Positions 17,791-26,364 of a stretch of 64,000 nucleotides of DNA are shown here, piece by piece. Where the stretch lies: assembly GCF_000172415.1 (NCBI RefSeq), contig NZ_ABLD01000012.1, positions 62,001 to 126,000 on the forward strand. Reading direction: 5' to 3'. The translations under genes were made by a program, and so were the position numbers. The DNA is from Paraburkholderia graminis C4D1M. Its GTDB lineage: Bacteria > Pseudomonadota > Gammaproteobacteria > Burkholderiales > Burkholderiaceae. Position 1 is the stretch's first letter. Each line of letters begins with the position of its first letter. The notes under the pieces were generated by a model. It saw nothing but the letters and a program-made list of their open reading frames with translations, had not been told where the DNA came from and ran no database searches.

Positions 17791-18939
17791 ATGCAATTCG
17801 ACAAGCGCGCCTGGCTCGACCGCATCAAGCGGATGTTCGCGGGCTTCGATCGCCCGCTTGCACTGATCGTGTTTCTGCTGCTGTGCGTCGGCATCGTCAC
17901 CTTGTACAGCGCAAGCCTTGACGTGCCGGGCCGCGTGGAAGACCAGTTGCGCAACATCATGCTGACGTTCGTGCTGATGTGGGCACTCGCCAATGTTCCG
18001 CCCACCACGCTGATGCGCTTCGCCGTCCCGCTCTATACGTTCGGCATTGCCTTACTCGTCGCGGTCGCGCTGTTCGGCCTCACGCGCAAGGGCGCGAAGC
18101 GCTGGATCAACGTGGGCGTGGTGATTCAGCCGTCGGAGATTCTGAAGATCGCGACGCCGCTGATGCTCGCCTGGTACTATCAGCGGCGCGAAGGCGTGAT
18201 GCGCTGGTACGACTTCGTGGTCGGACTGCTGATCCTCGCCGTGCCAGTCGGTCTGATCGCCAAGCAGCCTGACCTCGGCACTGCGGTGCTCGTGTTCGCG
18301 GCCGGCTTATTCGTGATCTATTTCGCGGGCCTGAGTTTCAAGCTGATCGTGCCGGTGCTGATTGCCGGCGTGATCGCGGTCGGCTCCGTCGCGGCATTCC
18401 AGGACAAGATCTGTCAGCCCGACGTGCAATGGCCGCTGATGCACGACTACCAGAAGCACCGCATCTGCACGCTGCTCGATCCGACTTCCGATCCGCTCGG
18501 CAAGGGCTTCCACACGATTCAGGCGGTGATCGCAATCGGCTCCGGCGGGCCGCTCGGCAAGGGCTGGCTCAAGGGCACGCAGGCGCACCTGGAGTTCATT
18601 CCTGAGAAGCACACCGACTTCATCTTCGCGGTGTTCTCCGAGGAATTCGGGCTCGCGGGCGGCATCGTGCTGCTCACGCTTTACATGCTGCTCATCGCGC
18701 GCGGGCTGTATATCGCGGCAAACGGCGCGACGTTGTTCGGACGCCTGCTCGCCGGCTCGCTGACGATGGCGTTCTTCACCTACGCGTTCGTCAATATCGG
18801 CATGGTGAGCGGCATCTTGCCGGTGGTCGGCGTGCCGTTGCCCTTCATGAGTTACGGCGGCACCGCGCTGACGACGCTCGGCGTCGCCATCGGCCTCATC
18901 ATGAGCGTTGCTCGCCAGAAGCGGTTGATGCAGAGCTAG
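17791..18939 (+). CDS. rodA: Rod-shape SEDS glycosyltransferase RodA
   Basis: This 382-residue polytopic inner-membrane protein of the SEDS family polymerises lipid II glycan strands in partnership with PBP2. Recognisable segments are the GAKRWINVG motif, PSEILKIATPL, QPDLGTA, and the C-terminal GVPLPFMSYGGTALT signature. A GGAGAAAGGC ribosome-binding site directly precedes the ATG, 10 nt after the mrdA stop. It is the last gene of the rod-shape operon and is followed by a terminator hairpin. Confidence 0.95.
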   Translation: MQFDKRAWLDRIKRMFAGFDRPLALIVFLLLCVGIVTLYSASLDVPGRVEDQLRNIMLTFVLMWALANVPPTTLMRFAVPLYTFGIALLVAVALFGLTRKGAKRWINVGVVIQPSEILKIATPLMLAWYYQRREGVMRWYDFVVGLLILAVPVGLIAKQPDLGTAVLVFAAGLFVIYFAGLSFKLIVPVLIAGVIAVGSVAAFQDKICQPDVQWPLMHDYQKHRICTLLDPTSDPLGKGFHTIQAVIAIGSGGPLGKGWLKGTQAHLEFIPEKHTDFIFAVFSEEFGLAGGIVLLTLYMLLIARGLYIAANGATLFGRLLAGSLTMAFFTYAFVNIGMVSGILPVVGVPLPFMSYGGTALTTLGVAIGLIMSVARQKRLMQS

Positions 18940-18986
18940 CGTCCCGGCATCGCGAGCGCGAACGCGAACGCAAGCGCTGCAAAACA

Positions 18987-19016
18987 GAAGGGGCGCACCG
19001 CAAGGCGCGCCCCTTC
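18987..19016. terminator. Terminator between rodA and the SEL1 gene
   Basis: Two perfect 10-base arms (18987-18996 and 19007-19016, GAAGGGGCGC with its complement) surround a 10-base loop. AAAAC lies upstream and TCGTTT downstream. It sits between convergent genes and may act in both directions, better for the minus strand because of the TGTTTT tract there. Confidence 0.65.
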
Positions 19017-19056
19017 TCGTTTACTGCGTCGACCGCATGCACTGCGCTCACTGCAC

Positions 19057-19767
19057 CTACTGCGGCTTCACTTCCTTGTGATCCCGCAACTGCGCACTCA
19101 GTTGCTGATACTTCAGGCGCGCCGCCGGATCGCCCTGCGCGGCGGCCGCTGCGTAATACGCTCGCGCCACGTTCAGATTCTTGTCCACACCGTCGCCGCC
19201 GCGCTCATAGAACGAGCCGGTCACGTACTGCGCGGTCATGTCGCCGCCCTCGGCCGCCTTCTTGTACCAGACGAACGCCTGCTTGTTGTCGCGATCGGTG
19301 CCGCGTCCATCGAGGAACTGATTGGCGAGCGCCAGTTCCGCCTGCACATGGCCCTGCTGCGCGGCCCTGAGAAACCAGCGGTGCGCCTCGACCGGATCGC
19401 GGCCGACAAACTCGCCATCGTCGTACATCTTGCCGTACACGTATTGCGCGTGAGACATGTTGGCATCCGCGGCCTTGCGCAGCCATTTCTTGCCTTCGTC
19501 GACGTTGACCGCCGTGCCCTCGCCGTTGAGCAGCATCATCGCGTAATTGAACTGCGCGAGGCGGCTGCCGCGCTCGGCCGCCTTGCGGAATTCGGCAAGC
19601 GCCGCAGCGAAATTGCCGGCGTTGTAGTCGGCAACCGCCGTTTGCGTCTCGGGATCGTTCGGTTTCGCGAGGCGATCCTGCGCCTGCGCCGCCATGCCCG
19701 TCATGCCCGCCGTCAGCGCCGCCGCGACAGCCAGCCGCACGACGACGCCACGCATCATCCACTTCAT
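19057..19767 (-). CDS. Exported SEL1/TPR-repeat protein
   Basis: This 236-residue protein has an N-terminal signal peptide (cleavage likely after AAQAQ, about residue 29). A TPR-like pair follows, then four or so SEL1 repeats recognisable as AQYVYGKMYDDGEFVGRD, AELALANQFLDGRGTDRD and similar units. SEL1 repeats are protein-interaction solenoids, so a periplasmic scaffold or adaptor role is likely but unspecific. The ATG overlaps the stop of the upstream aldolase gene (ATGA) and has a perfect AGGAGGT eight bases before it. No partner can be named from sequence. Confidence 0.85.
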   Translation of the reverse strand: MKWMMRGVVVRLAVAAALTAGMTGMAAQAQDRLAKPNDPETQTAVADYNAGNFAAALAEFRKAAERGSRLAQFNYAMMLLNGEGTAVNVDEGKKWLRKAADANMSHAQYVYGKMYDDGEFVGRDPVEAHRWFLRAAQQGHVQAELALANQFLDGRGTDRDNKQAFVWYKKAAEGGDMTAQYVTGSFYERGGDGVDKNLNVARAYYAAAAAQGDPAARLKYQQLSAQLRDHKEVKPQ

Positions 19768-20546
19768 GCTCTTACCTCCTGCAACGCCTGGCGGGTTGCG
19801 CGCAACATCCACATGACGTCGGCGGCCAGAGCGATAAAACGAAAACCGCTGTCGCGATGCTGCCTTGCGCTCGCGGCGTCCATCGAAAAAATGCCGGCTG
19901 CGATGCCCGCCTTGTCGGCCGCGCTGACGATGCGCGCCATGGCCGCCTGCACGTCGGCGTGCTTCGAATCGCCGAGATGGCCGAGGCTCGCCGCGAGATC
20001 GGCAGGGCCGACGAACAGGCAATCGACGCCCGGCGTCGCCGCGATCTTTTCCACTTCGTCGAGTCCGCGCGCCGACTCGATCTGCACGATGGTCGCGATC
20101 TGCGCGTTAGCCGTTTGCACGTAGTCGCGCCGCATGCCGTAGGCCGCGGCTCGCACCACTCCGGCGACGCCGCGCAGACCATCGACCGCCTCGGCGCTCG
20201 GATATTGCGTGAGCCGCACCGCGTGCGCCGCTTCTTCGGCGGACTCGATGTTCGGAAACATCAGCGTGCGCGCGCCGGCATCCATCACACGCTTGACGAG
20301 CCACGCCTCGCTGGCCGGCAGACGCACCACCGGTTCGCTCGGCAAATGCGCGGCGGCGATCGCACGCAATTGCGAGGTCACGTCGCCGCTGTCGTTGGGC
20401 GCGTGTTCCATATCGATCAGCAGCCAGTCGAAGCCGGCGTGCGCGAGCGCCTCCGCGGCGGCATCGCTGCCGAGCGACAGCCATAGCCCGAACAGCGGAT
20501 CGGCTTCTTTAAGACGTTGCTTGAGGGGATTCGTGAAAGTGCTCAT
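19764..20546 (-). CDS. HpcH/HpaI-family class II aldolase
   Basis: This 260-residue TIM-barrel aldolase opens with PLFGLWLSLGS. It has the WLLIDMEHAPND segment with catalytic His, the metal ligand Glu in IVQIESARGL, and the metal ligand Asp in VGPADLAASLG. Relatives cleave 4-hydroxy-2-oxo acids such as 2-keto-3-deoxy-rhamnonate, 2-keto-3-deoxy-glucarate or 4-hydroxy-2-oxoheptanedioate to pyruvate plus an aldehyde. The natural substrate cannot be told here, because no sugar or aromatic catabolic genes are adjacent. It is translationally coupled to the downstream SEL1 gene. Confidence 0.88.
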   Translation of the reverse strand: MSTFTNPLKQRLKEADPLFGLWLSLGSDAAAEALAHAGFDWLLIDMEHAPNDSGDVTSQLRAIAAAHLPSEPVVRLPASEAWLVKRVMDAGARTLMFPNIESAEEAAHAVRLTQYPSAEAVDGLRGVAGVVRAAAYGMRRDYVQTANAQIATIVQIESARGLDEVEKIAATPGVDCLFVGPADLAASLGHLGDSKHADVQAAMARIVSAADKAGIAAGIFSMDAASARQHRDSGFRFIALAADVMWMLRATRQALQEVRA

Positions 20547-20776
20547 CGCCCCGCTCCATGACGGTGAAGGCCGCCGCAGATGGGCCCGCGGCAGCCGACG
20601 AGCGTGCCTGCCGGATGATGAGTGCGGCGAGAAGCCTGGCCCGGACGCGGGTGGCCTCTTTGCCTGCTGCGACGCAATGCTGTGACCGGCATGTCTCGCT
20701 CCGTGTGGTTGTGGGAGCGATCATACCGTGACAATAACGCGGCAGCAGGGCCGCGCAGCCGCAGCGTTCGGAAGCG

Positions 20777-21223
20777 TTAGTCGCGGACCACGTCGGCCCA
20801 GCAGTTCGGCGTCTCGTACAGGCGCACCTTATGCAGACGCAGATTCACGCCGTAGTGCGCGTCGTAGACGTTGGCGAGCACGTCGAACGCGACGGCCGCG
20901 AGATTTTCCACGGTCGGAATACGGTCGAGCACGACCGTCTTGTGGCCCGCCATGGTTTCGAGGAAGCCGCGCACTTGCGAGTCGCATTCGTAGACGAGGA
21001 ACGCGTGGTCCCACTTGTCGACGAGATGCTCGACAGCCAGCGACTTCACGTCGGCGAAGTCCATCACCATGCCGCGATCGGGCGCGCCTTCGGTGTCGAC
21101 CAGGTCGCCTTGCAGCGTGATTTCGAGCACATAGCGATGGCCGTGCAGATTACGGCACTGGCTGCGGTGATCGGGGATGCGGTGACCCGCGTCGAATTCG
21201 AGTTTTCGTGTAATCGTCAGCAC
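20777..21223 (-). CDS. queD: 6-carboxytetrahydropterin synthase
   Basis: This 148-residue T-fold enzyme has zinc ligands in DAGHRI and the NLHGHRY motif. The catalytic region includes DFADVKSL and the HAFLV segment. QueD converts 7,8-dihydroneopterin triphosphate to 6-carboxytetrahydropterin, the first dedicated step to queuosine. The start is a GTG at 21223, only six bases after the queE stop and without a clear Shine-Dalgarno, so re-initiation from queE is likely. Confidence 0.92.
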   Translation of the reverse strand: MLTITRKLEFDAGHRIPDHRSQCRNLHGHRYVLEITLQGDLVDTEGAPDRGMVMDFADVKSLAVEHLVDKWDHAFLVYECDSQVRGFLETMAGHKTVVLDRIPTVENLAAVAFDVLANVYDAHYGVNLRLHKVRLYETPNCWADVVRD

Positions 21224-21229
21224 GGCAAA

Positions 21230-21862
21230 TCAGGGAATGTTCAGATACTTGTGGGTCTGCATCGACAGGCGCCATTGCGGATGGCGTTTGCACCAGTCGA
21301 TCGCGAGCCTGGTGTTGATGTCGCGCGACGGGCCGTCCATCGGCTGGACGAGGAAATAGTCGAAGTCGAGCTTCGCGTAGTCGGACAGGCGCTGGTTGTC
21401 CTGCGGAATCACGACTTTCAGTTCATTGCCCTTCGTGACGACGAGCGGCGCGTCGGCCTTCGGGCTCACGCAAATCCAGTCGATCGTCTCGAGAACCGGC
21501 AACGAGCCGTTCGTTTCAATGGCGATTTCGAAACCGGCCGCGTGCAGCGCGTCGACGAGCGGCTGGTCGATCTGCAGCATCGGCTCGCCGCCGGTGCACA
21601 CGACAAAGCGCTGGCCCTCGCCCTCGGGCCATTGCGACGCGATCATCTGCACGAGGTCGGCGGCGGTGCGGTACTTGCCGCCGTTCTCGCCATCGGTGCC
21701 GACAAAATCCGTGTCGCAGAAGCGGCACACGGCGTCCGCGCGATCTTCCTCGCGACCCGACCACAGATTGCAGCCGGCGAAGCGGCAAAACACGGCCGGG
21801 CGTCCGGCATTCGCGCCCTCGCCTTGCAACGTGTAGAAGATTTCCTTGACCGCGTACGTCAT
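21230..21862 (-). CDS. queE: 7-carboxy-7-deazaguanine synthase
   Basis: This 210-residue radical-SAM enzyme rearranges 6-carboxytetrahydropterin to 7-carboxy-7-deazaguanine. It opens MTYAVKEIFYTLQGEGANAG. The Cys cluster is of the modified QueE type, with a longer loop: CNLWSGREEDRADAVCRFCDT (written here as its C-x14-C-x2-C spacing). The ATG at 21862 gives the normal length; the upstream extension rich in Thr, Ser and Arg comes from the repetitive leader. It precedes queD and follows queC on the minus strand. Confidence 0.9.
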   Translation of the reverse strand: MTYAVKEIFYTLQGEGANAGRPAVFCRFAGCNLWSGREEDRADAVCRFCDTDFVGTDGENGGKYRTAADLVQMIASQWPEGEGQRFVVCTGGEPMLQIDQPLVDALHAAGFEIAIETNGSLPVLETIDWICVSPKADAPLVVTKGNELKVVIPQDNQRLSDYAKLDFDYFLVQPMDGPSRDINTRLAIDWCKRHPQWRLSMQTHKYLNIP

Positions 21863-21877
21863 GCTGCTTTCCGCCCT

Positions 21878-21921
21878 GTACCGTGTGCTGGTACTTTCGT
21901 ACCTTGTAGTGCTTGTGTACC
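21878..21921 (-). other. GTACC-repeat hairpin leader of queE
   Basis: In front of queE the pentamer GTACC occurs three times (21878, 21899 and 21917). The middle copy forms a perfect 5-bp hairpin GGTAC/GTACC at 21890-21903, with a GAAA tetraloop when read on the minus strand. It lies 28-41 bases before the queE ATG. It does not match the preQ1-I, -II or -III riboswitch patterns I know. Function unknown. Confidence 0.4.
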
Positions 21922-21960
21922 TAACAATGATTGCCAAACCCGCGCCGCTGCGCGGAATTC

Positions 21961-22692
21961 TCACGCCGGCTCGGTTACCTTCTCGCCGGCGAGATAGGCT
22001 TCATAGCCACGCTTGCGCAAGCGGCACGCCGGGCATTCGCCACAGCCGAAACCCCACGCATGCAGTTCCGCGCGCTCGCCGACGTAGCAGGTGTGGGTCT
22101 CGACGCGCACCAGTTCCACCAGTTCGTCGCCGCCCAGTTCATGCGCGAGCCGCCACGTGTCGGCCTTGTCGAGCCACATCAGCGGCGTTTCGAGCGCGAA
22201 GCGCGAGTCCATGCCGAGATTCAGCGCGACCTGCAACGCCTTCATCGTGTCGTCGCGGCAATCGGGGTAGCCGGAGAAATCCGTCTCGCACATTCCGCCG
22301 ACCAGCACCTCCAGACCCCGCCGATAAGCGATGGCCGCGGCGATCGTCATGAACATCAGGTTGCGGCCCGGCACGAAGGTGTTCGGCAAACCGCTCGCCG
22401 TGGCCTCGATCTCGATTTCGCGCGTCATTGCCGTTTCGCTGATCGCGCCAAGCACCGACAGGTCGATCATGTGATCGTCGCCGAGGCGCTCGCCCCATGC
22501 GGGAAACGTGCGCGCCACTGCATTGCGAAAACCCTCGCGGCATTCGAGTTCGACGCGATGCCGCTGACCATAATCGAAGCCGAGCGTCTCGACCGTGTCA
22601 TATCGTTCAAGCGCCCATGCGAGGCACGTGGCGGAATCCTGGCCGCCGGAAAACAGCACCAGAGCGCTACGTTTAGCGTCTTTGCGGATCAC
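21961..22692 (-). CDS. queC: 7-cyano-7-deazaguanine synthase
   Basis: This 243-residue ATP-pyrophosphatase-type enzyme converts 7-carboxy-7-deazaguanine to preQ0. The PP-loop is LVLFSGGQDSATC. The FDYGQRH segment and the zinc-binding C-terminal CGECPACRLRKRGY are present. The GTG at 22692 is selected because GGAG lies seven bases upstream and the protein then begins IRKDAKRSALVLFSGG; further upstream the frame is basic and unlike the family. It is first in the queC-queE-queD cluster. Confidence 0.92.
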   Translation of the reverse strand: MIRKDAKRSALVLFSGGQDSATCLAWALERYDTVETLGFDYGQRHRVELECREGFRNAVARTFPAWGERLGDDHMIDLSVLGAISETAMTREIEIEATASGLPNTFVPGRNLMFMTIAAAIAYRRGLEVLVGGMCETDFSGYPDCRDDTMKALQVALNLGMDSRFALETPLMWLDKADTWRLAHELGGDELVELVRVETHTCYVGERAELHAWGFGCGECPACRLRKRGYEAYLAGEKVTEPA

Positions 22693-23038
22693 CGTGAAAC
22701 TCCGTGAATGATGAGTGCCGCGTCGCGCTGCGCGAGGTGCGCCATGCAAGCAACGCGGCGCGACGCGAGCCGGCACTGCTGCCGGCCCAAAGCAGTATAG
22801 GCCGCGCCTTTAGCCGCAAAGCTGCTGGGCGCTTATACCGTTGATCGTCGGGCGAGGGGTTCGGTGCGGATCGCGGCGTGGTCGCACGCGCTTCGACACA
22901 TTCGGCGGCGGGCGACGCACTCGCATGCAAGTCATTGAACTGGCGCGATTTTATCACGCGATGCCGAAACTCGCCGGGCGCCCCAGCCTACTGCTGACGC
23001 CACACGGATGACGCAATGAAACCCACCGCAAAAGGAAA
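22693..23038. other. Intergenic region queC - tRNA-Phe
   Basis: About 346 bases hold no recognisable gene. A minus-strand TATACT at 22799-22794 is a possible -10 for queC, roughly 100 bases before its GTG, with no strong -35. The rest is GC-rich without repeats or operator-like palindromes that I can see. Confidence 0.35.
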
Positions 23039-23069
23039 AGCCCCAGGAATCTTGCGATTTCCTGGGGCT
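23039..23069 (-). terminator. Rho-independent terminator of tRNA-Phe
   Basis: Perfect 11-base arms AGCCCCAGGAA (23039-23049) and its complement (23059-23069) enclose a 9-base loop. On the minus strand the stem is followed by TTTTCCTTTT. It begins seven bases past the tRNA-Phe CCA end. Confidence 0.85.
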
Positions 23070-23075
23070 GAATCC

Positions 23076-23151
23076 TGGTGGCCTGGGACGGAATCGAACC
23101 ATCGACACGCGGATTTTCAATCCGCTGCTCTACCAACTGAGCTACCGGGCC
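23076..23151 (-). tRNA. tRNA-Phe (anticodon GAA)
   Basis: A 76-nt cloverleaf includes an encoded CCA. The D-arm is GCTC..GAGC, the anticodon stem is GCGGA/TCCGC with loop TTGAAAA, the variable loop is GTGTC, and the T-arm is GATGG/CCGTC with TTCGATT. The acceptor GGCCCGG/CCAGGCC pairs at six of seven positions; the fifth pair is C-A, a mismatch. It is a stand-alone gene with its own promoter and terminator. Confidence 0.96.
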
Positions 23152-23164
23152 AACGAAGAACGAA

Positions 23165-23201
23165 ATGATATCAAAGGGTCATCTACTGGGCAAGCCCCCT
23201 T
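23165..23201 (-). promoter_or_regulatory. tRNA-Phe promoter
   Basis: On the minus strand the -35 is TTGCCC (23193-23188), followed by a 17-bp spacer and the -10 TATCAT (23170-23165), 13 bases before the tRNA. The -35 is embedded in AAGGGGGCTTG (23201-23191), which recurs exactly at the tRNA-Lys promoter. The start region TTTCGTTCT also resembles the tRNA-Lys one. Confidence 0.75.
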
Positions 23202-23259
23202 GTCCAAAAAATCTGCGAAAGCAAAGTCGGCCCGCGATCCGCGGTCTCCGCTCGCCCTT

Positions 23260-23949
23260 TCACTCACCTTTGTTCTTGCCGAGATCGACGCCGAGTTGCT
23301 TGAGCTTGCGATACAAATGCGTGCGCTCCAGTCCGGTCTTTTCCGCGACGCGCGTCATGCTGCCGTTCTCGCGCGCGAGGTGATATTCGAAGTACGCGCG
23401 CTCGAATGCATCGCGTGCATCGCGCAGCGGAATGTCGAACGAAATGGACGCCGTTTGCGCCGCAAGCACGCCGCTGCCGTGACCGTCGGCGGACAGCATC
23501 GGCAGAGCCGCGGCCGAAGCCACCGTCGACGAATTCATCGGCAACGGGGATTTCGCCGCCACGCCGCCAGGCGCGACCGCCGCCGTGCCGCGCGCGAGGC
23601 CCTGTTCGACGGCTTTCAGCAGTTTCTGCAACGCGATCGGCTTCTCAAGAAAGTTGAGCGCGCCGATCTTGGTCGCTTCGACTGCCGTGTCGATGGTCGC
23701 GTGACCGGACATCATGATCACCGGCATGGTCAGTTGCCCTTGCGCAGCCCATTCCTTGAGCAACGTCACGCCGTCGGTATCGGGCATCCAGATGTCGAGC
23801 AGCACCAGGTCCGGCGCCTGACGCAAGCGGAACTCGCGCGCCTGCTGCGCGTTTTCCGCCGCCTCCACGACATGCCCCTCGTCGCTTAGGATCTCCGAGA
23901 GCAATTCCCGGATGCCCATTTCATCATCTACCACCAGGATGGTTGCCAT
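23260..23949 (-). CDS. NtrX-like response regulator lacking the AAA+ domain
   Basis: This 229-residue protein has an N-terminal receiver domain with the acidic pocket DD at 8-9, phospho-acceptor Asp52 (LLDIWMPD), and the conserved Thr/Ser and Lys of IMMSGHA and EKPI. A linker rich in Ala, Ser and Pro (about residues 120-165) leads to a Fis-type helix-turn-helix at the C-terminus (VAEKTGLERTHLYRKLKQLG). The whole sigma-54 AAA+ module of ordinary NtrX is missing. It follows the NtrY-like kinase gene directly, so they form a two-component pair. Confidence 0.9.
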   Translation of the reverse strand: MATILVVDDEMGIRELLSEILSDEGHVVEAAENAQQAREFRLRQAPDLVLLDIWMPDTDGVTLLKEWAAQGQLTMPVIMMSGHATIDTAVEATKIGALNFLEKPIALQKLLKAVEQGLARGTAAVAPGGVAAKSPLPMNSSTVASAAALPMLSADGHGSGVLAAQTASISFDIPLRDARDAFERAYFEYHLARENGSMTRVAEKTGLERTHLYRKLKQLGVDLGKNKGE

Positions 23950-26364
23950 TTACGCTGCCTTTGTCTGCACTGTTGCTTTTGTCTTTCCCTGCGACGTACC
24001 GCCGTGCGCAGGACGCGGTCCCGCTTCGGGAGCCGCGGCGTCGTCTGCCAGTTGAAGGAAGAGAATCGAAATCTGCGCGCCTTCGATCACATCGCCCGCT
24101 TTCATGCGGTTGCGAATGTCGATGCGCGCGCCATGTTCGTCGACGATCTTCTTGACCATCGCAAGACCCAGGCCCGTGCCCTTGGCCTTGGTCGTCACGT
24201 AAGGTTCGAATGCACGCGTGAGAATGCGCGTGGGGAAACCCGGTCCGTTATCCGACACTGTCAGCCGCACCGCGATGCGCGCCTTGCCTTGCGCATCGGG
24301 GTCTCCGTATTCTACTGTCCTCGTCTCGAGCAGCACACGCGGGCGCTCGACGTCGGCCACCGCGTCCTGTGCATTCTGCAGCAGGTTGTGGATCACTTGG
24401 CGCAATTGCGTGGCGTCGCCGCGAATCGCGGGCAGTTCGGAGAGCTCGACCTGAATGGCGCCCTTGCCTTCTTCGATACCGTACAGCGTCAGCACTTCGC
24501 TCACGAGTTCGTTCAATTGCAGATGCGCGAGCACAGCGGGCGGCGTGCGCGCGTAGTCGCGGAAGTTGTCGACCATCTGCTTCATCGCCGCGACCTGGTT
24601 CACGATCGTGGTCGCGCCGCGCTTCAAGACATCGGCGTCGGACGGCGTCAGCTTGTCCGCTAGCTTCATCTGCAAACGCTCGGCCGAAAGCTGGATCGGC
24701 GTGAGCGGATTCTTGATCTCATGCGCGAGCCGCCGCGCCACTTCGCCCCACGCAATGGAACGCTGCGCGGAGATCACGTCCGAGATGTCGTCGAACACAA
24801 CGACGTAGCCCGACGTCTGCATGTCCTGCGCGTCGCGATCGGTTGCGGACACAAGGCGCGCGCCGCGCACGAGCAGCGTGAGCGGCTCGGATTCGCCCGC
24901 CACCTGAACCGAAAACTGTTGCTGCCAGTGACCGCCGTCGTCGTGACCGTCGCCGCTTGCCGCTTCGCGATCGGCAAAGGCCTTGCGCACCATGCCGCCG
25001 AATTCGCTTAGCACGCCGATCTGTTCGAGCGCCGAGCCGAGCACTTCCTGGAACTGCTGACGGAAGATGCGCTCGGCGCCGCGATTCGCGGTAGTGAGGC
25101 GGAACTGCCGGTCGAACACGAACACGCCGGCCGTCAGGTTCGCGAGAATGCTCTCCAGATACGCCTTCGAATGCTCGAGCGCGATGCGGTTGTTCTCAAC
25201 CGCGGCGCGCGCCTCGGACAACTGCCGCGTCATCGCATTGAACGACTGCGTGAGAAAGCCGAGTTCGTCGCGCGACTTGATTTCGCGCTTCGGCGTGTAA
25301 TCGCCCTCGGTGATTTCCTTCGTGCCTTGAGCGAGCAGGAAGAGCGGCCGTGCGAGCTGATTGCCGAGCGCGAGCGCGAGCATCATCGCGATGAAGGTCG
25401 CGAGGAACAGCGCGAGCGTCAGCGTGCCGATGTACATCTTGCGCAGCCCCGTACGTCCGAGCGCTTTCTCCTGATACTCGCGATACGCGCGCTGCACGGC
25501 GTCGGCATTGCGTGCAAGCGATTGCGACACCGGCTGCGTGAGTTGCAGGAAGCGCTCGGTGGGCTGCAGCAGCGAAGCGTTCGAATCGGGAATGCGCTGC
25601 ACGACGCGCAGCCGCAGCGCGCCCTTGCTGCCGTGGGCGCGAGGATCGCCGTCGACTTCGCCTTCAATCGCCGCGTAGCCGCGCCCGCGCGCCGCGTCGA
25701 CCATCAGCGGCGTGGGCAGATCGTTCGGCACGAGCGACGCGTAGTTACTCGATGCCTGCGCGACCACATGCATGTCGGGCGTCGCGCCGGACATGCTGCG
25801 CGTCGGTTCGACGATCGTCGCCTCCTGCACGCCGAACTGATCGCGCAGACGCAGCAACGTGAGCGTCGTGCCGGCGGCGTCCGCGCTCGCAAGCTGCTCG
25901 GACATCAGGCGGCCCTTGGTTTGCAGATCGGACAGCGACGCGTCGAGCATGCCGCGCCCGAGATTCAGGCCCGACGTCAGCGCGGTTTCGACATTCACGT
26001 CGAACCACGATTCGATGCTGCGCGACACGAACTGATACGAGACCACATAGATGATGCCGCCCGGCACCACGCCGACGAGCGCCATGAAAAACGCCAGCTT
26101 CGCAAGCAGCCGCGTGCCGAACTTACCCTTTCGCAATCGCACGATGATGATGATGACGAGCGTCGCCACCACCAGCAGAAAGATCATCGCGACCACCAGA
26201 TTCGCGGCATACAGCCACTGGTAATAGCGGTCGAAGAATTCGGTATTCGCGCTTGCCGCGGCGAGCAGCACGAGCAGCAGCACGGCCGTCACGGCGACCG
26301 TAGAGACCAGCACGCGCACGACGATGCTGCTGACACTGGTGGCGGAGCGCACTTTATTTAGCAC
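23950..26364 (-). CDS. NtrY-like sensor histidine kinase
   Basis: This 804-residue membrane kinase has an N-terminal cluster of three TM helices (about residues 15-105), a periplasmic or sensor region, another TM near residue 320, and a HAMP domain. A PAS domain follows, then the HisKA box RRLAHEIKNPLTPIQLSAERL and an HATPase domain with N, G1 (DNGPGF) and G2 (GLGLAM). This is the NtrY architecture. The start is a GTG that overlaps the end of the DUF4390 gene by 11 bases, and the stop abuts the regulator ATG. The signal sensed is not evident. Confidence 0.92.
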   Translation of the reverse strand: MLNKVRSATSVSSIVVRVLVSTVAVTAVLLLVLLAAASANTEFFDRYYQWLYAANLVVAMIFLLVVATLVIIIIVRLRKGKFGTRLLAKLAFFMALVGVVPGGIIYVVSYQFVSRSIESWFDVNVETALTSGLNLGRGMLDASLSDLQTKGRLMSEQLASADAAGTTLTLLRLRDQFGVQEATIVEPTRSMSGATPDMHVVAQASSNYASLVPNDLPTPLMVDAARGRGYAAIEGEVDGDPRAHGSKGALRLRVVQRIPDSNASLLQPTERFLQLTQPVSQSLARNADAVQRAYREYQEKALGRTGLRKMYIGTLTLALFLATFIAMMLALALGNQLARPLFLLAQGTKEITEGDYTPKREIKSRDELGFLTQSFNAMTRQLSEARAAVENNRIALEHSKAYLESILANLTAGVFVFDRQFRLTTANRGAERIFRQQFQEVLGSALEQIGVLSEFGGMVRKAFADREAASGDGHDDGGHWQQQFSVQVAGESEPLTLLVRGARLVSATDRDAQDMQTSGYVVVFDDISDVISAQRSIAWGEVARRLAHEIKNPLTPIQLSAERLQMKLADKLTPSDADVLKRGATTIVNQVAAMKQMVDNFRDYARTPPAVLAHLQLNELVSEVLTLYGIEEGKGAIQVELSELPAIRGDATQLRQVIHNLLQNAQDAVADVERPRVLLETRTVEYGDPDAQGKARIAVRLTVSDNGPGFPTRILTRAFEPYVTTKAKGTGLGLAMVKKIVDEHGARIDIRNRMKAGDVIEGAQISILFLQLADDAAAPEAGPRPAHGGTSQGKTKATVQTKAA

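Noticed and set aside
21863..21960. preQ1 riboswitch before queE
   Set aside because: Does not match the conserved core of the known preQ1 classes; only a simple GTAC hairpin is visible.
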